The position numbers and the translations under genes were made by a program. A DNA stretch of 47,009 nt from Frankia alni (GTDB lineage: Bacteria; Actinomycetota; Actinomycetes; Frankiales; Frankiaceae): the NCBI GenBank assembly GCA_026225295.1, contig JAMFSN010000332.1:1-47009 (forward strand), in the 5' to 3' direction. This document shows positions 1 through 8,201 of this stretch, piece after piece; position 1 is the first letter of the stretch, and each line of letters begins with the position of its first letter. The notes below the pieces were generated by a model. The model had not been told where the DNA came from, did no database searches, and saw nothing but the letters and a program-made list of their open reading frames with translations.

Positions 1-44
1 CGCGGCCCGCGACGCCCGCGCCCTGGCGGTCACCTCGCCGTCGT

Positions 45-1295
45 TCAGGCCGACGTGACACCCTCGGTCGCGGCCACCTGGTCGCCGAGATCGCGCACGG
101 CGGGCAGATCGGGCCACCGGCTCGACAGCTCACGACGCAGCTCGTTGACCTGCTGGCGCACGGTGCGGCTCGGCTGGCCGCCCAGCACGTCCAGAGCGGT
201 GCACGCGGCGCTGGCGGCCTGCTCCGGGTCGGGGCGGCGGCGGCGGAGGTACGCCCGCCCCAGCGCGGCGTACGTGCCGCCCGCCTGGACGTACCGCCCG
301 GGCTTGCGGGCGAGCATGGCCAGCGACTCGCGGGCGTGGTCCTCGGCGCGTTCGCCGTCGCCCAGGTAGCCGGCGACGATCGCGGCGTAGGCGTGCACGG
401 CTTCCTCGTCAACCATCTCGGGCCCGGGCTGAGGCTCACCCGTCCACACCGACGCCTCCATATCGAGGAGCGCGGCGCGGGCATCGTCGGTCCGGCCGGC
501 CCGGACCGCGGCGCGGGCTTCGCAGGCGGCGAGCTTGGGCCGGATGTAGGGGTCCGCGCGTCCTCGGGCGGCTCCGGCGATGTCGGCGGCTGTCGCGTAG
601 TCGCCGGTGAAGTAGGACAGCATCGAGTCGACAGCGGCGACCGACCCGGCGAGCGGAACGTCGTCGACCTCGGCCGCGTGCTGACCGGCCAGCGACAGGT
701 ACGCCCCCGCGGCCCGGTCGTCGCCGGTCGCGAACCCGATCTGCCCGGCGTAGTAGGCGTACTGGCCAGCGAGCAGCGTCAGGCGGCGGCGGACCATTGG
801 CGATAGTCGCGAGTCGAGCAGCATCTCGACGTCACGCCACCCGGTCTCAACCCGCGGTGCGAGCGTCGCGTACGGGGTGACGGGGTAGTCGGCCGCGAGG
901 GCCTGGACGTCGGCGGCCAGCTCCCGCACGGTCATCGGGGTGGGGTCCGCGCGCGCGATCCGGTTGGAAATCTCGGTGGCGAACGCGGCACCGCCCAGCG
1001 CGAGCGCTTCCCGCCGGTTCACCGCATCCCCGCTTCCGGCGTCGGTGACGCCTGCCCGTTCAGCCTGCCGGCGCAGCCACGTCCGCCCGCGCAGCTCGAC
1101 GAGGCTTCCTCCGGCGCCGAGCTCCCGGTCAAGGGCTCTGACTGCTTCCTCCGACGGTAGCCGTTCCCCGGCTTCGATCTTGGACACGTAGTCGCGTCCG
1201 TAACCGACCCGGGCCGCAAGTTCCCGCTGGGATATCCCGAGCACATTCCGGCGTTGCCGCAGGTCACGGCGTAGTTCGGTGCCGTCATCGGCCAC
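45..1295 (-). CDS. XRE-family helix-turn-helix regulator with helical-repeat C-terminus
   Basis: Putative DNA-binding regulator of about 416 residues. The N-terminal 60 residues form a classic Cro/CI-type helix-turn-helix (core SQRELAARVGYGRDYVSKIE). The remaining roughly 350 residues are Ala/Leu/Arg-rich and helical, like the TPR-type sensor halves of many actinobacterial XRE regulators. A longer reading from GTG at 1355 is open, but GTG at 1295 is preceded by an AGGAG seven bases upstream, and the longer version would read through the inverted repeats at 1314-1358, so 1295 is preferred. The gene is divergent from two small genes starting at 1447 and 1639; the repeats between them are likely its operator, suggesting autoregulation and control of that pair. 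Family assignment is firm; ligand and targets are unknown. Confidence 0.85.
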   Translation of the reverse strand: MADDGTELRRDLRQRRNVLGISQRELAARVGYGRDYVSKIEAGERLPSEEAVRALDRELGAGGSLVELRGRTWLRRQAERAGVTDAGSGDAVNRREALALGGAAFATEISNRIARADPTPMTVRELAADVQALAADYPVTPYATLAPRVETGWRDVEMLLDSRLSPMVRRRLTLLAGQYAYYAGQIGFATGDDRAAGAYLSLAGQHAAEVDDVPLAGSVAAVDSMLSYFTGDYATAADIAGAARGRADPYIRPKLAACEARAAVRAGRTDDARAALLDMEASVWTGEPQPGPEMVDEEAVHAYAAIVAGYLGDGERAEDHARESLAMLARKPGRYVQAGGTYAALGRAYLRRRRPDPEQAASAACTALDVLGGQPSRTVRQQVNELRRELSSRWPDLPAVRDLGDQVAATEGVTSA

Positions 1296-1313
1296 GGCGT
1301 CGCTCCTGCCCTG

Positions 1314-1358
1314 CCGGGGGTGACAGCACGCGTCACCCCCGGTGACCGTCGTCACCGG
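1314..1358. promoter_or_regulatory. Overlapping inverted repeats between divergent XRE and small genes
   Basis: Two inverted repeats overlap. The first has perfect 11-bp arms (1314-1324 and 1332-1342, CCGGGGGTGAC type) around a 7-nt spacer. The second has perfect 8-bp arms (1339-1346 and 1351-1358, CCGGTGAC) around a 4-nt spacer. GGTGAC or its complement thus occurs four times in 45 bp. Position just upstream of the regulator start and facing the divergent small genes suggests an operator; function is inferred. Confidence 0.5.
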
Positions 1359-1446
1359 ATTGGATCGACCCTCCCACCCGCGGTGAGGTGCCTCGTGTCG
1401 GAACGGTAGCTGCCCTGTGTCGGGGCGTCAGCGAGTCGGGGGAAAC

Positions 1447-1626
1447 GTGACCACCACCCAGGATGGCAGGCGGCAGGTCGGCAACGGAGGCGGCCGGCAC
1501 ACGGTCGTGGTACTCACCGACGGGGAGCCGTCGGGCGTCATCATGGCGTTCCCGTCGGCCGCCGACTCCACCGTCTGGGCGAAGGACGAAGGCCTCGGCG
1601 AGTACCGGGTCGCACCCCACCAATGA
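1447..1626 (+). CDS. Small hypothetical protein beside XRE regulator
   Basis: A 59-residue protein of unknown function. The GTG start at 1447 is preceded directly by a GGGGGAAA ribosome site. An in-frame upstream ATG at 1417 lacks such a site. The middle of the protein (HTVVVLTDGEPSGVIMAFPS) looks like a beta-rich segment followed by an acidic, Trp-containing tail. It lies 12 bp upstream of a second small gene, so the two are probably one transcript, and both are divergent from the XRE regulator. In actinobacteria such regulators are often paired with tiny partner proteins (for example DUF397), but I do not see the DUF397 signature here. Codon use matches the neighbours, so it is probably real. 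Confidence 0.55.
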   Translation: MTTTQDGRRQVGNGGGRHTVVVLTDGEPSGVIMAFPSAADSTVWAKDEGLGEYRVAPHQ

Positions 1627-1638
1627 CCGGGAGATCCG

Positions 1639-1878
1639 ATGGAACAGGCCAGCGGCAGCGAGGAATCGGAGCCAGGGGTGACGGTCCGCGTCCGCGAGGG
1701 TCGGTACGAGGTCTACGCGGCATCCGGGACGCCGGCCGGGGAGCTGGCCGCGACGATCACCCGGATCGTGCCCACCGACGCGGCTTTGTACGAGGCGTTC
1801 GGGGGCGATGACTACGGCGAGATGCTGATCGTCTTCCGGCCGCCGGCCGCCGGGCCGGGAACCGTCCCACCCGAGTGA
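1639..1878 (+). CDS. Small hypothetical protein, second of pair
   Basis: A 79-residue acidic protein of unknown function starting at ATG 1639 behind a GGGAG ribosome site located in the end of the preceding gene (gap 12 bp). The order of short segments (GVTVRVREGRYEVYAASG, then ELAATITRIVPTDAALYEAF, then EMLIVFRPP) suggests a small alpha/beta fold. No recognised domain. It is probably co-transcribed with the 59-residue gene and regulated from the inverted repeats near 1340. No toxin-antitoxin signature was recognised. Confidence 0.55.
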   Translation: MEQASGSEESEPGVTVRVREGRYEVYAASGTPAGELAATITRIVPTDAALYEAFGGDDYGEMLIVFRPPAAGPGTVPPE

Positions 1879-1947
1879 CACCGCCCGGTTGCTCGACGCC
1901 TACCCGACCGCGTACGGCTTCGTGGTCGTCGCGCGGAAGCGGTGACG

Positions 1948-1985
1948 GCCGGAAGCAGGGACCGCCGGAAGCAGGGACCGCCGGA
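1948..1985. repeat. 16-bp tandem repeat, 2.4 copies
   Basis: GCCGGAAGCAGGGACC occurs at 1948-1963 and 1964-1979, followed by the first six bases of a third copy. It lies in the gap upstream of the DUF2530 gene. The unit is not a multiple of three, consistent with non-coding DNA. Confidence 0.85.
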
Positions 1986-2014
1986 CCGGCCGGACCCGGG
2001 TAGGTTCGACGGGC

Positions 2015-2248
2015 ATGAACGCGGATCGGGCCGAACTGGAGCCGCTGCCCTACGACGGAGTGCTGTCGGTGACCGTCGGCACGGCCGGGTGGCTGGTCGC
2101 CCTGATCGTGATGCTGCCGTTCCACCACCGGCTGGAGGACGACGGGCGCCTGTGGTGGATCGCCACCGCGGCCACCGGCTTCGGGCTCGGCCTGCTCGGC
2201 ATCCTGTACTGCATCCGCCGGCGGTCCCGCCTCCGTCGAGCGGACTGA
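2015..2248 (+). CDS. DUF2530-type small membrane protein
   Basis: A 77-residue protein with two membrane-spanning segments (about residues 19-38 and 46-66) separated by a short charged loop (HHRLEDDGR), and an Arg-rich C-terminal tail. The N-terminal LEPLPYDGVLSVTVGTAGW pattern and overall length match the actinobacterial DUF2530 family, whose function is not known. ATG at 2015 has no clear ribosome site; instead a TAGGTT hexamer lies 8 nt upstream, the geometry expected of a nearly leaderless transcript. The gene is convergent with the large sacsin-like gene. Confidence 0.75.
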   Translation: MNADRAELEPLPYDGVLSVTVGTAGWLVALIVMLPFHHRLEDDGRLWWIATAATGFGLGLLGILYCIRRRSRLRRAD

Positions 2249-2267
2249 ATCCGGGCCGCCGGTCCGA

Positions 2268-5200
2268 TCAGTGGTGATCGAGGTCGTCCTCGGCCGCCCG
2301 GGCGGCCGCGCCGCCCGGATCGCGCAGCCGCGCGGCCCAGGCGTGTCGACGCGACCAGGTTCCGGCCCGCCAGGCGAGCGCCCGACCGAGTGCGTCCGGC
2401 CCGGCCGCCGTCGCGACGTGGATGTTGCCCCCGACGCCGCCGACCACCCGCCAGCCGACCGGGACCGGGCGCCCGTCGACATCCCGGACGACCAGCTGCT
2501 CGTGCTCGACGTAGGGGGTGCCGTCGGGAGCCGTCCGGGCGATGGCGGCGGGGTCCGGCTCCGGGTGCCCACCACCGTCCGCCGCCCCGACCAGGCCGCT
2601 CGCGAGCGGCAGATCGAGCACCTCGGCCACCGTCGACGCGGCCGGCAACGCCACCCGCAGCCCGGCCCGCCCGCCCAGCAGGGGGAGCAGATCGGGGGCG
2701 TCGACGACCACCGCGTCCGGCGCGGCCACCACGCCGTCCGGGGTGCGCACGGTGAGCGGGGGCGCGAAGCCACCGTCCCCGTTCTCGTCGCGGGCCCCGA
2801 GGTCGGACAGCGCCGCCGCGGCCGCGGCGTACAGCGCGCGGGCGTGCCCCCAGTCGACGTCGCGCTCGGCGTCGCCGAGCCGGTCGAGCAGATCGAGGGT
2901 GGCTTCGGGGTCGGTCAGGATCTCCGCGATCCGCAGCTTGCCACCCAACGCCCGCAGGAGTGCCAGTGGCACGCCCGGCAGCGCGACGACCGGGTCGTAC
3001 AGGCCGGTCAGGGGCGGGTCGGCGCCGGCCAGCACCAGCTCGCCGGGTGGGCGGGTCGCCGCCGGCCCGGCGGCGCGGTCGGGGTCGGCGGCGCGGTCGG
3101 GGTCGTTGACCGGCAGCCGGGCGAACCGCGACAGCCACCAGCGGGTGTAGTTGGGCTCGGGGGCGAGCACCACCTCCAGCCGCCCCGGCCGGGCCAGCTC
3201 GCGCAGGGCGAGCGGCCAGGCGTCGTCGGCGACCAGTTCCAGGTCCCGGATGGCCGCGAACTCGGCCACGGTGGGCGGGAAGGGGTCCCCGGAGTCGTCG
3301 CCGTCGGCCACCTCGTCGACCCACCGGTCGCTGGCGTCCAGCTCCAGCAGAACCGGGTCGTCCAGGTCGATGCGCACGTCCGGGGCCCGCAGCACGGTGA
3401 ACGTGGACACCACCCCGACCGCCTCGAGCACCTCGTTCGGCCAGGCGTCGGCAACCGCGCCCGCGAGCACGCCGAACGGGGCGTCCGGGGTCACGATCCC
3501 GGCCAGCGGCCCGTCGGGCCGCAGCAGTTCGCCGGCCGGGACCAGCTCCCCGTCCGCGTCGGGTAGCAGGAGCTCACTGAGCCACGGGAACTCCCGGGCC
3601 GCCTCGTCGGGGCTCAGCCGGGCATCGCGGACCAGGGCCAGCACGGCGGTGGCCAGGTGCTGCTCGGCGTCGGGGCCGGGCGGCAGATCGGCGACCGGGT
3701 CGGGGCTGGTCACCGCCTCTTCCACGGCCGGGTCACCCAGGATTCCGCGCGGGGTCCCCTCGACCGCGCCGAGCGTCCGGAGCAGCTCGCGGGCCGATCC
3801 CACGCAGGCGTCCGGGTGCACGACCCGCAGGTCGAGCCCGGACCGCAGGAGAGCCTCCACGTCGAGTTCCGCGGTCGGCAGCAGCAGGCCGCGCGGCCCG
3901 GTGACCCGCCGGACGCCGCCCCCGGTCGGCCCGTCGTCCCCGTCGCCGGAGCCGGTCGGTTCGGCCAGCGGGACCGGGAGGGCCCCCAGCGCGTCCCGGT
4001 CGGGAGCCGGCGCGATCGCGGTGTAGAGGGACGCCCACCAGGCCGCCGGCCGCTCCAGCCCGGTGACCAGCTCGACGACGTCCGCGGTGGACAGTCGCCG
4101 GACCCCCAGAGCAGCCAGTGAAGCGGTCCACGACCGGGCGCCGAACTCCGGCGGCAGGAGTCCGTCCACATCGGCCAGCACGGCGGTGACCGGGCCGGCG
4201 GCCGGCCCCAGATCGAGTACCCGGCAGTCGCGGCCCCGGCGTCCACCGGGCAGCATCGCCGCGTCGGCGATCAGACGGGTGATCTCGTCCCGGAGTCGAC
4301 CGTCGGCCTCGCCGGCCGGCAATCCGACCGGGACCAGGCTCAACGCGACCAGCGGCCCGGCTCCGGCCCGGGCCGGAGCCGCCGCTCCGTCGCCGGTCGG
4401 GGCGGATGACGGCTGGTCGGCGACCACCCACCAGCCGGTCACCGGGTCATCAGCGGCAGCCTTCGCGGCGGCCGGGGCGGGTGTTTCACGTGGATCATCG
4501 CCGCCGAGCAGGGTCGCGAGCTCGACGACGGCTTCGGCGGTCCGCTCGAGCAGCCAGTCGCGCAACGGGCCGGGCGCCGACCGGCGACGGGACGGCTCGA
4601 GCGGAAGGTTCACGCTCACCAGGGCGGGCACCGACAGCGGCTCGTCGGTCGGTTGGGGGGCCCGCAGGACGAGCGGCGCGCCGGCCGGCCAGTCCTCACC
4701 GGGAGCGGGCACCATCGCGCGGGCCTCGTACGAGGTCCGCCCGCGCTCCTCGACCGGCCGGTCGGCCAGCAGTTCGGTCGGAATAGTGCCGCGCCGGACC
4801 CGGCCGACCCACCGGCGACCGGCCAGAACGGCCACCTCGGTGTCGCCCCGCTGCTCCCAGTCGCACCGCAGGACCCGGGTGGTTCCGTCGCCCGGCTCCA
4901 CGACGATCTCCTCGATGCCCGGCAGCGTCAGCGGCAGGGTCGGATCGAGGTCGTTGAGCAGGCGGCGGGCCAGGTCGAGCGCGGCCGCGTCCCGGAGGGG
5001 CAGCCGGACCACCGTGTCGTACCCGGCCGGCGGTGGGGCCTCGTCGTCGGCCGGGAAGGGCAGGCGCAGCACCGGTACGGCGCCGTCCCGCCGGTGCAGT
5101 TCGTCGGCCAGCGAGTCGATCGTGGCCGCGGCGGACCGCGTCCCGTCGGCGGACCAGCGGACACCGCCGGTCCGCGGGGAGAACACCGCCGGCGCGTCGG

Positions 5201-5696
5201 TCACGGCCAGGACCGCGGTGAAGCCGACCCCGAAGCGACCGACCGCCGCCGTGTCCCGTTTCGCCGAGGCCCGCAGCGTCGAGAGGGCTTCGACGCCGGC
5301 CGTGGCCAGCGGCGCGCCGGTGTTCGACACCTCCAGCACCCCCCGGTCCGGCGACAGGTGCAGCCGGACCCGCGCGCCGACGCCGGCCAGCCGGGCCGCG
5401 TCCGCCGCGTTCTGCAGCAGTTCGACGGCCAGCCGGTCCCGGTAGGCGCCGAGGGCGGCGTCCTCCTCGGCGTTCGCGTCCTCCCGGAACCGGGCCGGTG
5501 AGGCCGACCAGGCAGCCAGGACGTGTCGACGGACGGCGGCGGTCCCGAAGGGATCACCGGGCGTCCCGACCCCATCGGTCGCCGACGGGCCTCGGGTCGG
5601 CCGTCCGTCGGGGCGGTGGCGTCCGTCGGGGGTCGGCTGGCCGTCGGGGGTCGGCCGGCCGTCGGGGGTCGGCCGGCCGTCCGTGCTCAGGGTCAT
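2268..5696 (-). CDS. Sacsin-type GHKL ATPase domain protein, large
   Basis: A 1142-residue cytoplasmic protein. Residues about 60-260 carry an HSP90/sacsin-like (GHKL) ATP-binding domain: N-box LLQNAADA at 93-100, SNTGAPL at 124-130 and the glycine loop GRFGVGF at 153-159. The rest is a long Asp/Leu/Pro-rich region without a recognised catalytic domain, as in other bacterial 'sacsin N-terminal ATP-binding-like' proteins. The first 35 residues contain near-identical PTPDGR repeats from 21-bp tandem duplications (about 5600-5690). In several actinobacteria a protein of this type lies near purF; a chaperone-like role is inferred from the fold only. It is divergent from the sterol-carrier protein, with the two 5' ends nearly abutting. 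An internal start after the repeats cannot be excluded. Confidence 0.85.
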   Translation of the reverse strand: MTLSTDGRPTPDGRPTPDGQPTPDGRHRPDGRPTRGPSATDGVGTPGDPFGTAAVRRHVLAAWSASPARFREDANAEEDAALGAYRDRLAVELLQNAADAARLAGVGARVRLHLSPDRGVLEVSNTGAPLATAGVEALSTLRASAKRDTAAVGRFGVGFTAVLAVTDAPAVFSPRTGGVRWSADGTRSAAATIDSLADELHRRDGAVPVLRLPFPADDEAPPPAGYDTVVRLPLRDAAALDLARRLLNDLDPTLPLTLPGIEEIVVEPGDGTTRVLRCDWEQRGDTEVAVLAGRRWVGRVRRGTIPTELLADRPVEERGRTSYEARAMVPAPGEDWPAGAPLVLRAPQPTDEPLSVPALVSVNLPLEPSRRRSAPGPLRDWLLERTAEAVVELATLLGGDDPRETPAPAAAKAAADDPVTGWWVVADQPSSAPTGDGAAAPARAGAGPLVALSLVPVGLPAGEADGRLRDEITRLIADAAMLPGGRRGRDCRVLDLGPAAGPVTAVLADVDGLLPPEFGARSWTASLAALGVRRLSTADVVELVTGLERPAAWWASLYTAIAPAPDRDALGALPVPLAEPTGSGDGDDGPTGGGVRRVTGPRGLLLPTAELDVEALLRSGLDLRVVHPDACVGSARELLRTLGAVEGTPRGILGDPAVEEAVTSPDPVADLPPGPDAEQHLATAVLALVRDARLSPDEAAREFPWLSELLLPDADGELVPAGELLRPDGPLAGIVTPDAPFGVLAGAVADAWPNEVLEAVGVVSTFTVLRAPDVRIDLDDPVLLELDASDRWVDEVADGDDSGDPFPPTVAEFAAIRDLELVADDAWPLALRELARPGRLEVVLAPEPNYTRWWLSRFARLPVNDPDRAADPDRAAGPAATRPPGELVLAGADPPLTGLYDPVVALPGVPLALLRALGGKLRIAEILTDPEATLDLLDRLGDAERDVDWGHARALYAAAAAALSDLGARDENGDGGFAPPLTVRTPDGVVAAPDAVVVDAPDLLPLLGGRAGLRVALPAASTVAEVLDLPLASGLVGAADGGGHPEPDPAAIARTAPDGTPYVEHEQLVVRDVDGRPVPVGWRVVGGVGGNIHVATAAGPDALGRALAWRAGTWSRRHAWAARLRDPGGAAARAAEDDLDHH
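5600..5690. repeat. 21-bp in-frame tandem repeat in 5' end of sacsin-like gene
   Basis: Three to four near-identical 21-bp units of the type GGCCGTCGGGGGTCGGCCGG encode the Pro-Thr-Pro-Asp-Gly-Arg repeats of the protein's N-terminal tail. The unit keeps the frame. Confidence 0.8.
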
Positions 5697-5733
5697 GTCC
5701 CCATCGTGGACCGGGCCCGGGCAGGATGACGGG

Positions 5734-6501
5734 GTGGCTCCCCGGCGACGTGATCATCCCCGGCTCGCGGTGGCCGTCAGCCGGCAGTGGCAGCGGGTCG
5801 TGGACGCCGTCGACGCGCTGCCGGCTGCGGCCTTCGTGGCTCCGTCCCGCCTCCCCGGCTGGACCACGGCGGACCTGATCGCCCATCTGGCCCGGTCGGT
5901 GACGGCGTTGATGGAAGGCCTGGCCGCCCCGCCGCCGGCCACCGTCGGGCCGACCGCGGTCGACTATCTGACCGGGGTGCCGGGCGTCGCGGACCAGATC
6001 GCCGACCGGGCCCGGCGGGAATCAGCCGGCCGCACCCCCGACGCGCTGCGGGACCGGCTGCGGTCCGACGTCCGGTCGGTGGCCGTGAGCCTGGCCGACG
6101 AGCCCGATCTCGACCGCCTCGTCGCCACCCGGGCCGGTGGCATGCGGCTGGGCGACTACCTGGTCACCCGGGCCGTCGAAGGGGTCGTGCATGGCCTTGA
6201 CCTGGGGGTCGAGCCCGACCGGGACGCCACCGCGATCGTGGTCCGGACCCTGACCGGGTTGCTGGCCGAGCGTCAGCCCGGTCATTCGGTGGAGGTCCGG
6301 GTACCGCCGTATGCGGCGGTGCAGGCGGTGGCCGGTCCCCGCCACACCCGGGGTACCCCACCGAACATCGTGGAGGCCGATCCGGTGGCGTTCCTCGAGG
6401 TGGCCACCGGCCGGGTCGACTGGGCGGACCTGGTCGCGACCGGGAAGATCCGGGCCAGCGGTTCGCGGGCCGACCTGAGCGACTATCTGCCGTTGCTGTA
6501 G
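5734..6501 (+). CDS. Sterol-carrier / maleylpyruvate isomerase-like (DinB fold) protein
   Basis: About 255 residues. The N-terminal half is a DinB/MDMPI-type four-helix domain with the usual metal-ligand positions: His in [14 protein letters not shown] and the Glu/His pair in [14 protein letters not shown]. The C-terminal part ([14 protein letters not shown] to the final SDYLPLL) is the SCP2-like domain typical of actinobacterial 'sterol carrier family' proteins. Relatives include mycothiol-dependent isomerases, so thiol-dependent chemistry is possible but the substrate is unknown. GTG at 5734 follows an AGGATGACGG sequence and is preferred; an in-frame GTG at 5683 overlaps the divergent gene's start. 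In many actinobacteria this gene lies just upstream of purF, as here. Confidence 0.8.
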   Translation: MAPRRRDHPRLAVAVSRQWQRVVDAVDALPAAAFVAPSRLPGWTTADLIAHLARSVTALMEGLAAPPPATVGPTAVDYLTGVPGVADQIADRARRESAGRTPDALRDRLRSDVRSVAVSLADEPDLDRLVATRAGGMRLGDYLVTRAVEGVVHGLDLGVEPDRDATAIVVRTLTGLLAERQPGHSVEVRVPPYAAVQAVAGPRHTRGTPPNIVEADPVAFLEVATGRVDWADLVATGKIRASGSRADLSDYLPLL

Positions 6502-6992
6502 CGCGTCATCGCCGACGCGACCATCGCCCGCGTGACCGGGCCTGCGGACCCCCGCGGTGGCCCCTATGGGGCACTTCCGTATGGTGATCCGAAACACGTA
6601 GTGCCGGGTGGATGGCGCGCCCCCCAGCGCGCCATCCACCCGGTCCCGTCGCGTCGCGAGCCCGGCGATGGCCCCCCAGCACATCGCCGCCGCGACACCA
6701 CGGACGTTTCGCCGGGCCGGTGGCGCGCCCCCCGCGCACCACCAGCCTGACGTTTAGCGGAAACGATCCCGTCCCCCCCAGGCCCCCCCGGTGGGAACGT
6801 TCCGCGACCAGGCCGTCGGTGTCTTCCGGCGTGGTGTGGAAGTAATGGTGCCGAGCGGCGGACTTCGCGAACAGAACACCCCCGCACCAGAGCAGGGATG
6901 CTCCACCGATGTGAGAGTCTTGGTCCCGGAGTGTCGCACTGCCCCACTACTGTCGCTACCGAGGTGTCACGTCGAAAGGACGAGCGAACCCG
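6502..6992. other. Intergenic region without a supported gene
   Basis: 491 bp between the sterol-carrier gene and the FHA-like gene. It contains a very stable hairpin (6604-6643) and a likely promoter region for the downstream gene, but no reading frame with convincing codon use or ribosome site on either strand. Confidence 0.6.
6604..6643. terminator. Perfect 17-bp hairpin, probable terminator
   Basis: Arms 6604-6620 and 6627-6643 are perfectly complementary (CCGGGTGGATGGCGCGC type), with a 6-nt C-rich loop. No T tract follows, as is common in high-GC actinobacteria. Placed about 100 bp after the sterol-carrier gene; a terminator or RNA-processing hairpin is inferred. Confidence 0.5.
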
Positions 6993-7991
6993 ATGGCCGG
7001 CCCGGACTCTAGACGAGGTGGTTCCCCGCCACCGGTTGGTGTCGCGCGCGTCGTCGCGGGGGGTCGGGGCTGGGTGCTCGGGCCCCGTGCCCGGCTGAGT
7101 TTCGGTCGGGCCGGATGTGACGTGCCGTTCGGCACCACTCCGCAGGATCTGATGATTTCCCGCTCGGCCGGTGTTCTGGCCGAGAGCGAAGGGGCGATCG
7201 TCGTCCGTAACACCGGTCGCCATCCGCTCCTGCTGCTGTCGTCGGACGGCAACGCGCAGATGATCCTCGCGCCGAGCACCGCGCAGTCGGCGGGCATGCG
7301 GGAGTTCCACATCGTCGCCGTCGGAACTCATGGTCAGCGCCATGAGATCAAGGTCATCCACCTGCGGGGCGGGGGGCCCAACCAGCCGGGGCAGGACACG
7401 GTCCAGCCCTCCATGCACCTCACTCCCACCGAGCGCCGGTTGCTGGCTGCGCTGTGTGAGAGCCGGTTGCGGACCGGTAACCCGCATGAGCCGTTCCCGA
7501 CCTATCGCGAGATCGCGTTGCGGGTCAAGCGGGACGACAACTACGTCCGGTCGCGCCTCGCGACGGTGCGCAACAACCTGGCCGGGCTCGGCGTGCCCGG
7601 GCTGGCCCGCGAGGAGCCGGGCGGGCCGCCCCGGCGGCTGCCGGACTACATCGTGCGGCTCGGCGAGTGGGTGATTGCCGCCGGGTTGATCACCCGCACC
7701 GATCTGATCATGCTCGACTCCGGGTCGGCCGGGTCCTCGGGGCCGTCGGCGCCGGTCGAGGTGTTGGCGGCCGACGAGGCCCGGTCGGCCAAGGGGCCCG
7801 ACCCGGCCCGCGGCGGGCCGTCCGGACCGCCGACCTCACCGCCGAAGCAGGCGTCCGGCGATCGGCTGTCCTCCGATGGGCCGGCCGCGGGTGCGTCGTC
7901 GCCGGAACCGGGGCCGGTACCGCCCGCGCAGTCCGGCTCGCCCCGGCGGCCTTCCTCGGCCCGCTCGGCCGCCCACCGGCCGTCCGGCTGA
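6993..7991 (+). CDS. FHA-like domain protein with winged-helix segment
   Basis: 332 residues. Residues about 20-125 resemble a forkhead-associated beta-sandwich (WVLGPRARLSFGRAGCDVPF, then SRSAGVLAESEGAIVVRNTG). Residues about 140-225 begin LTPTERRLLAALCE and continue with a helix-turn-helix-like stretch (YREIALRVKRDDNYVRSRLA), as in actinobacterial FHA plus winged-helix proteins. The last 100 residues are a low-complexity Pro/Ser/Ala tail. The start has a GAAAGGACGAG ribosome site. It may sense a phospho-threonine partner and bind DNA; both are inferred from the domains. It precedes purF by about 210 bp in the same direction. Confidence 0.7.
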   Translation: MAGPDSRRGGSPPPVGVARVVAGGRGWVLGPRARLSFGRAGCDVPFGTTPQDLMISRSAGVLAESEGAIVVRNTGRHPLLLLSSDGNAQMILAPSTAQSAGMREFHIVAVGTHGQRHEIKVIHLRGGGPNQPGQDTVQPSMHLTPTERRLLAALCESRLRTGNPHEPFPTYREIALRVKRDDNYVRSRLATVRNNLAGLGVPGLAREEPGGPPRRLPDYIVRLGEWVIAAGLITRTDLIMLDSGSAGSSGPSAPVEVLAADEARSAKGPDPARGGPSGPPTSPPKQASGDRLSSDGPAAGASSPEPGPVPPAQSGSPRRPSSARSAAHRPSG

Positions 7992-8144
7992 TCCGCCGGG
8001 ACCGCGGGCCGGCGGCGGGACACGCTGGACGAAACGGCTCCCCGGCCCGTCCGCTGCTAGCGTGGGTGGTCCGGTGCCTGTTCCCGCCGGTTGCTCCACC
8101 AGCAGTGCCGTTTCCTGACGTCCCGCGGCTCAGATCGCCTGGCT

Positions 8145-8170
8145 GTTCGTGACAGTTCGTGCTGTTCGTG
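8145..8170 (+). promoter_or_regulatory. Three phased GTTCGTG repeats upstream of purF
   Basis: GTTCGTG occurs at 8145-8151, 8155-8161 and 8164-8170, at spacings of 10 and 9 bp, so the copies lie on nearly one helix face. The block ends about 30 bp before the purF start. A regulator-binding site is inferred; no known purine operator is recognised. Confidence 0.35.
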
Positions 8171-8201
8171 ATACCTCGTGCTTGATCCCGGAGGAGCCAC
8201 G

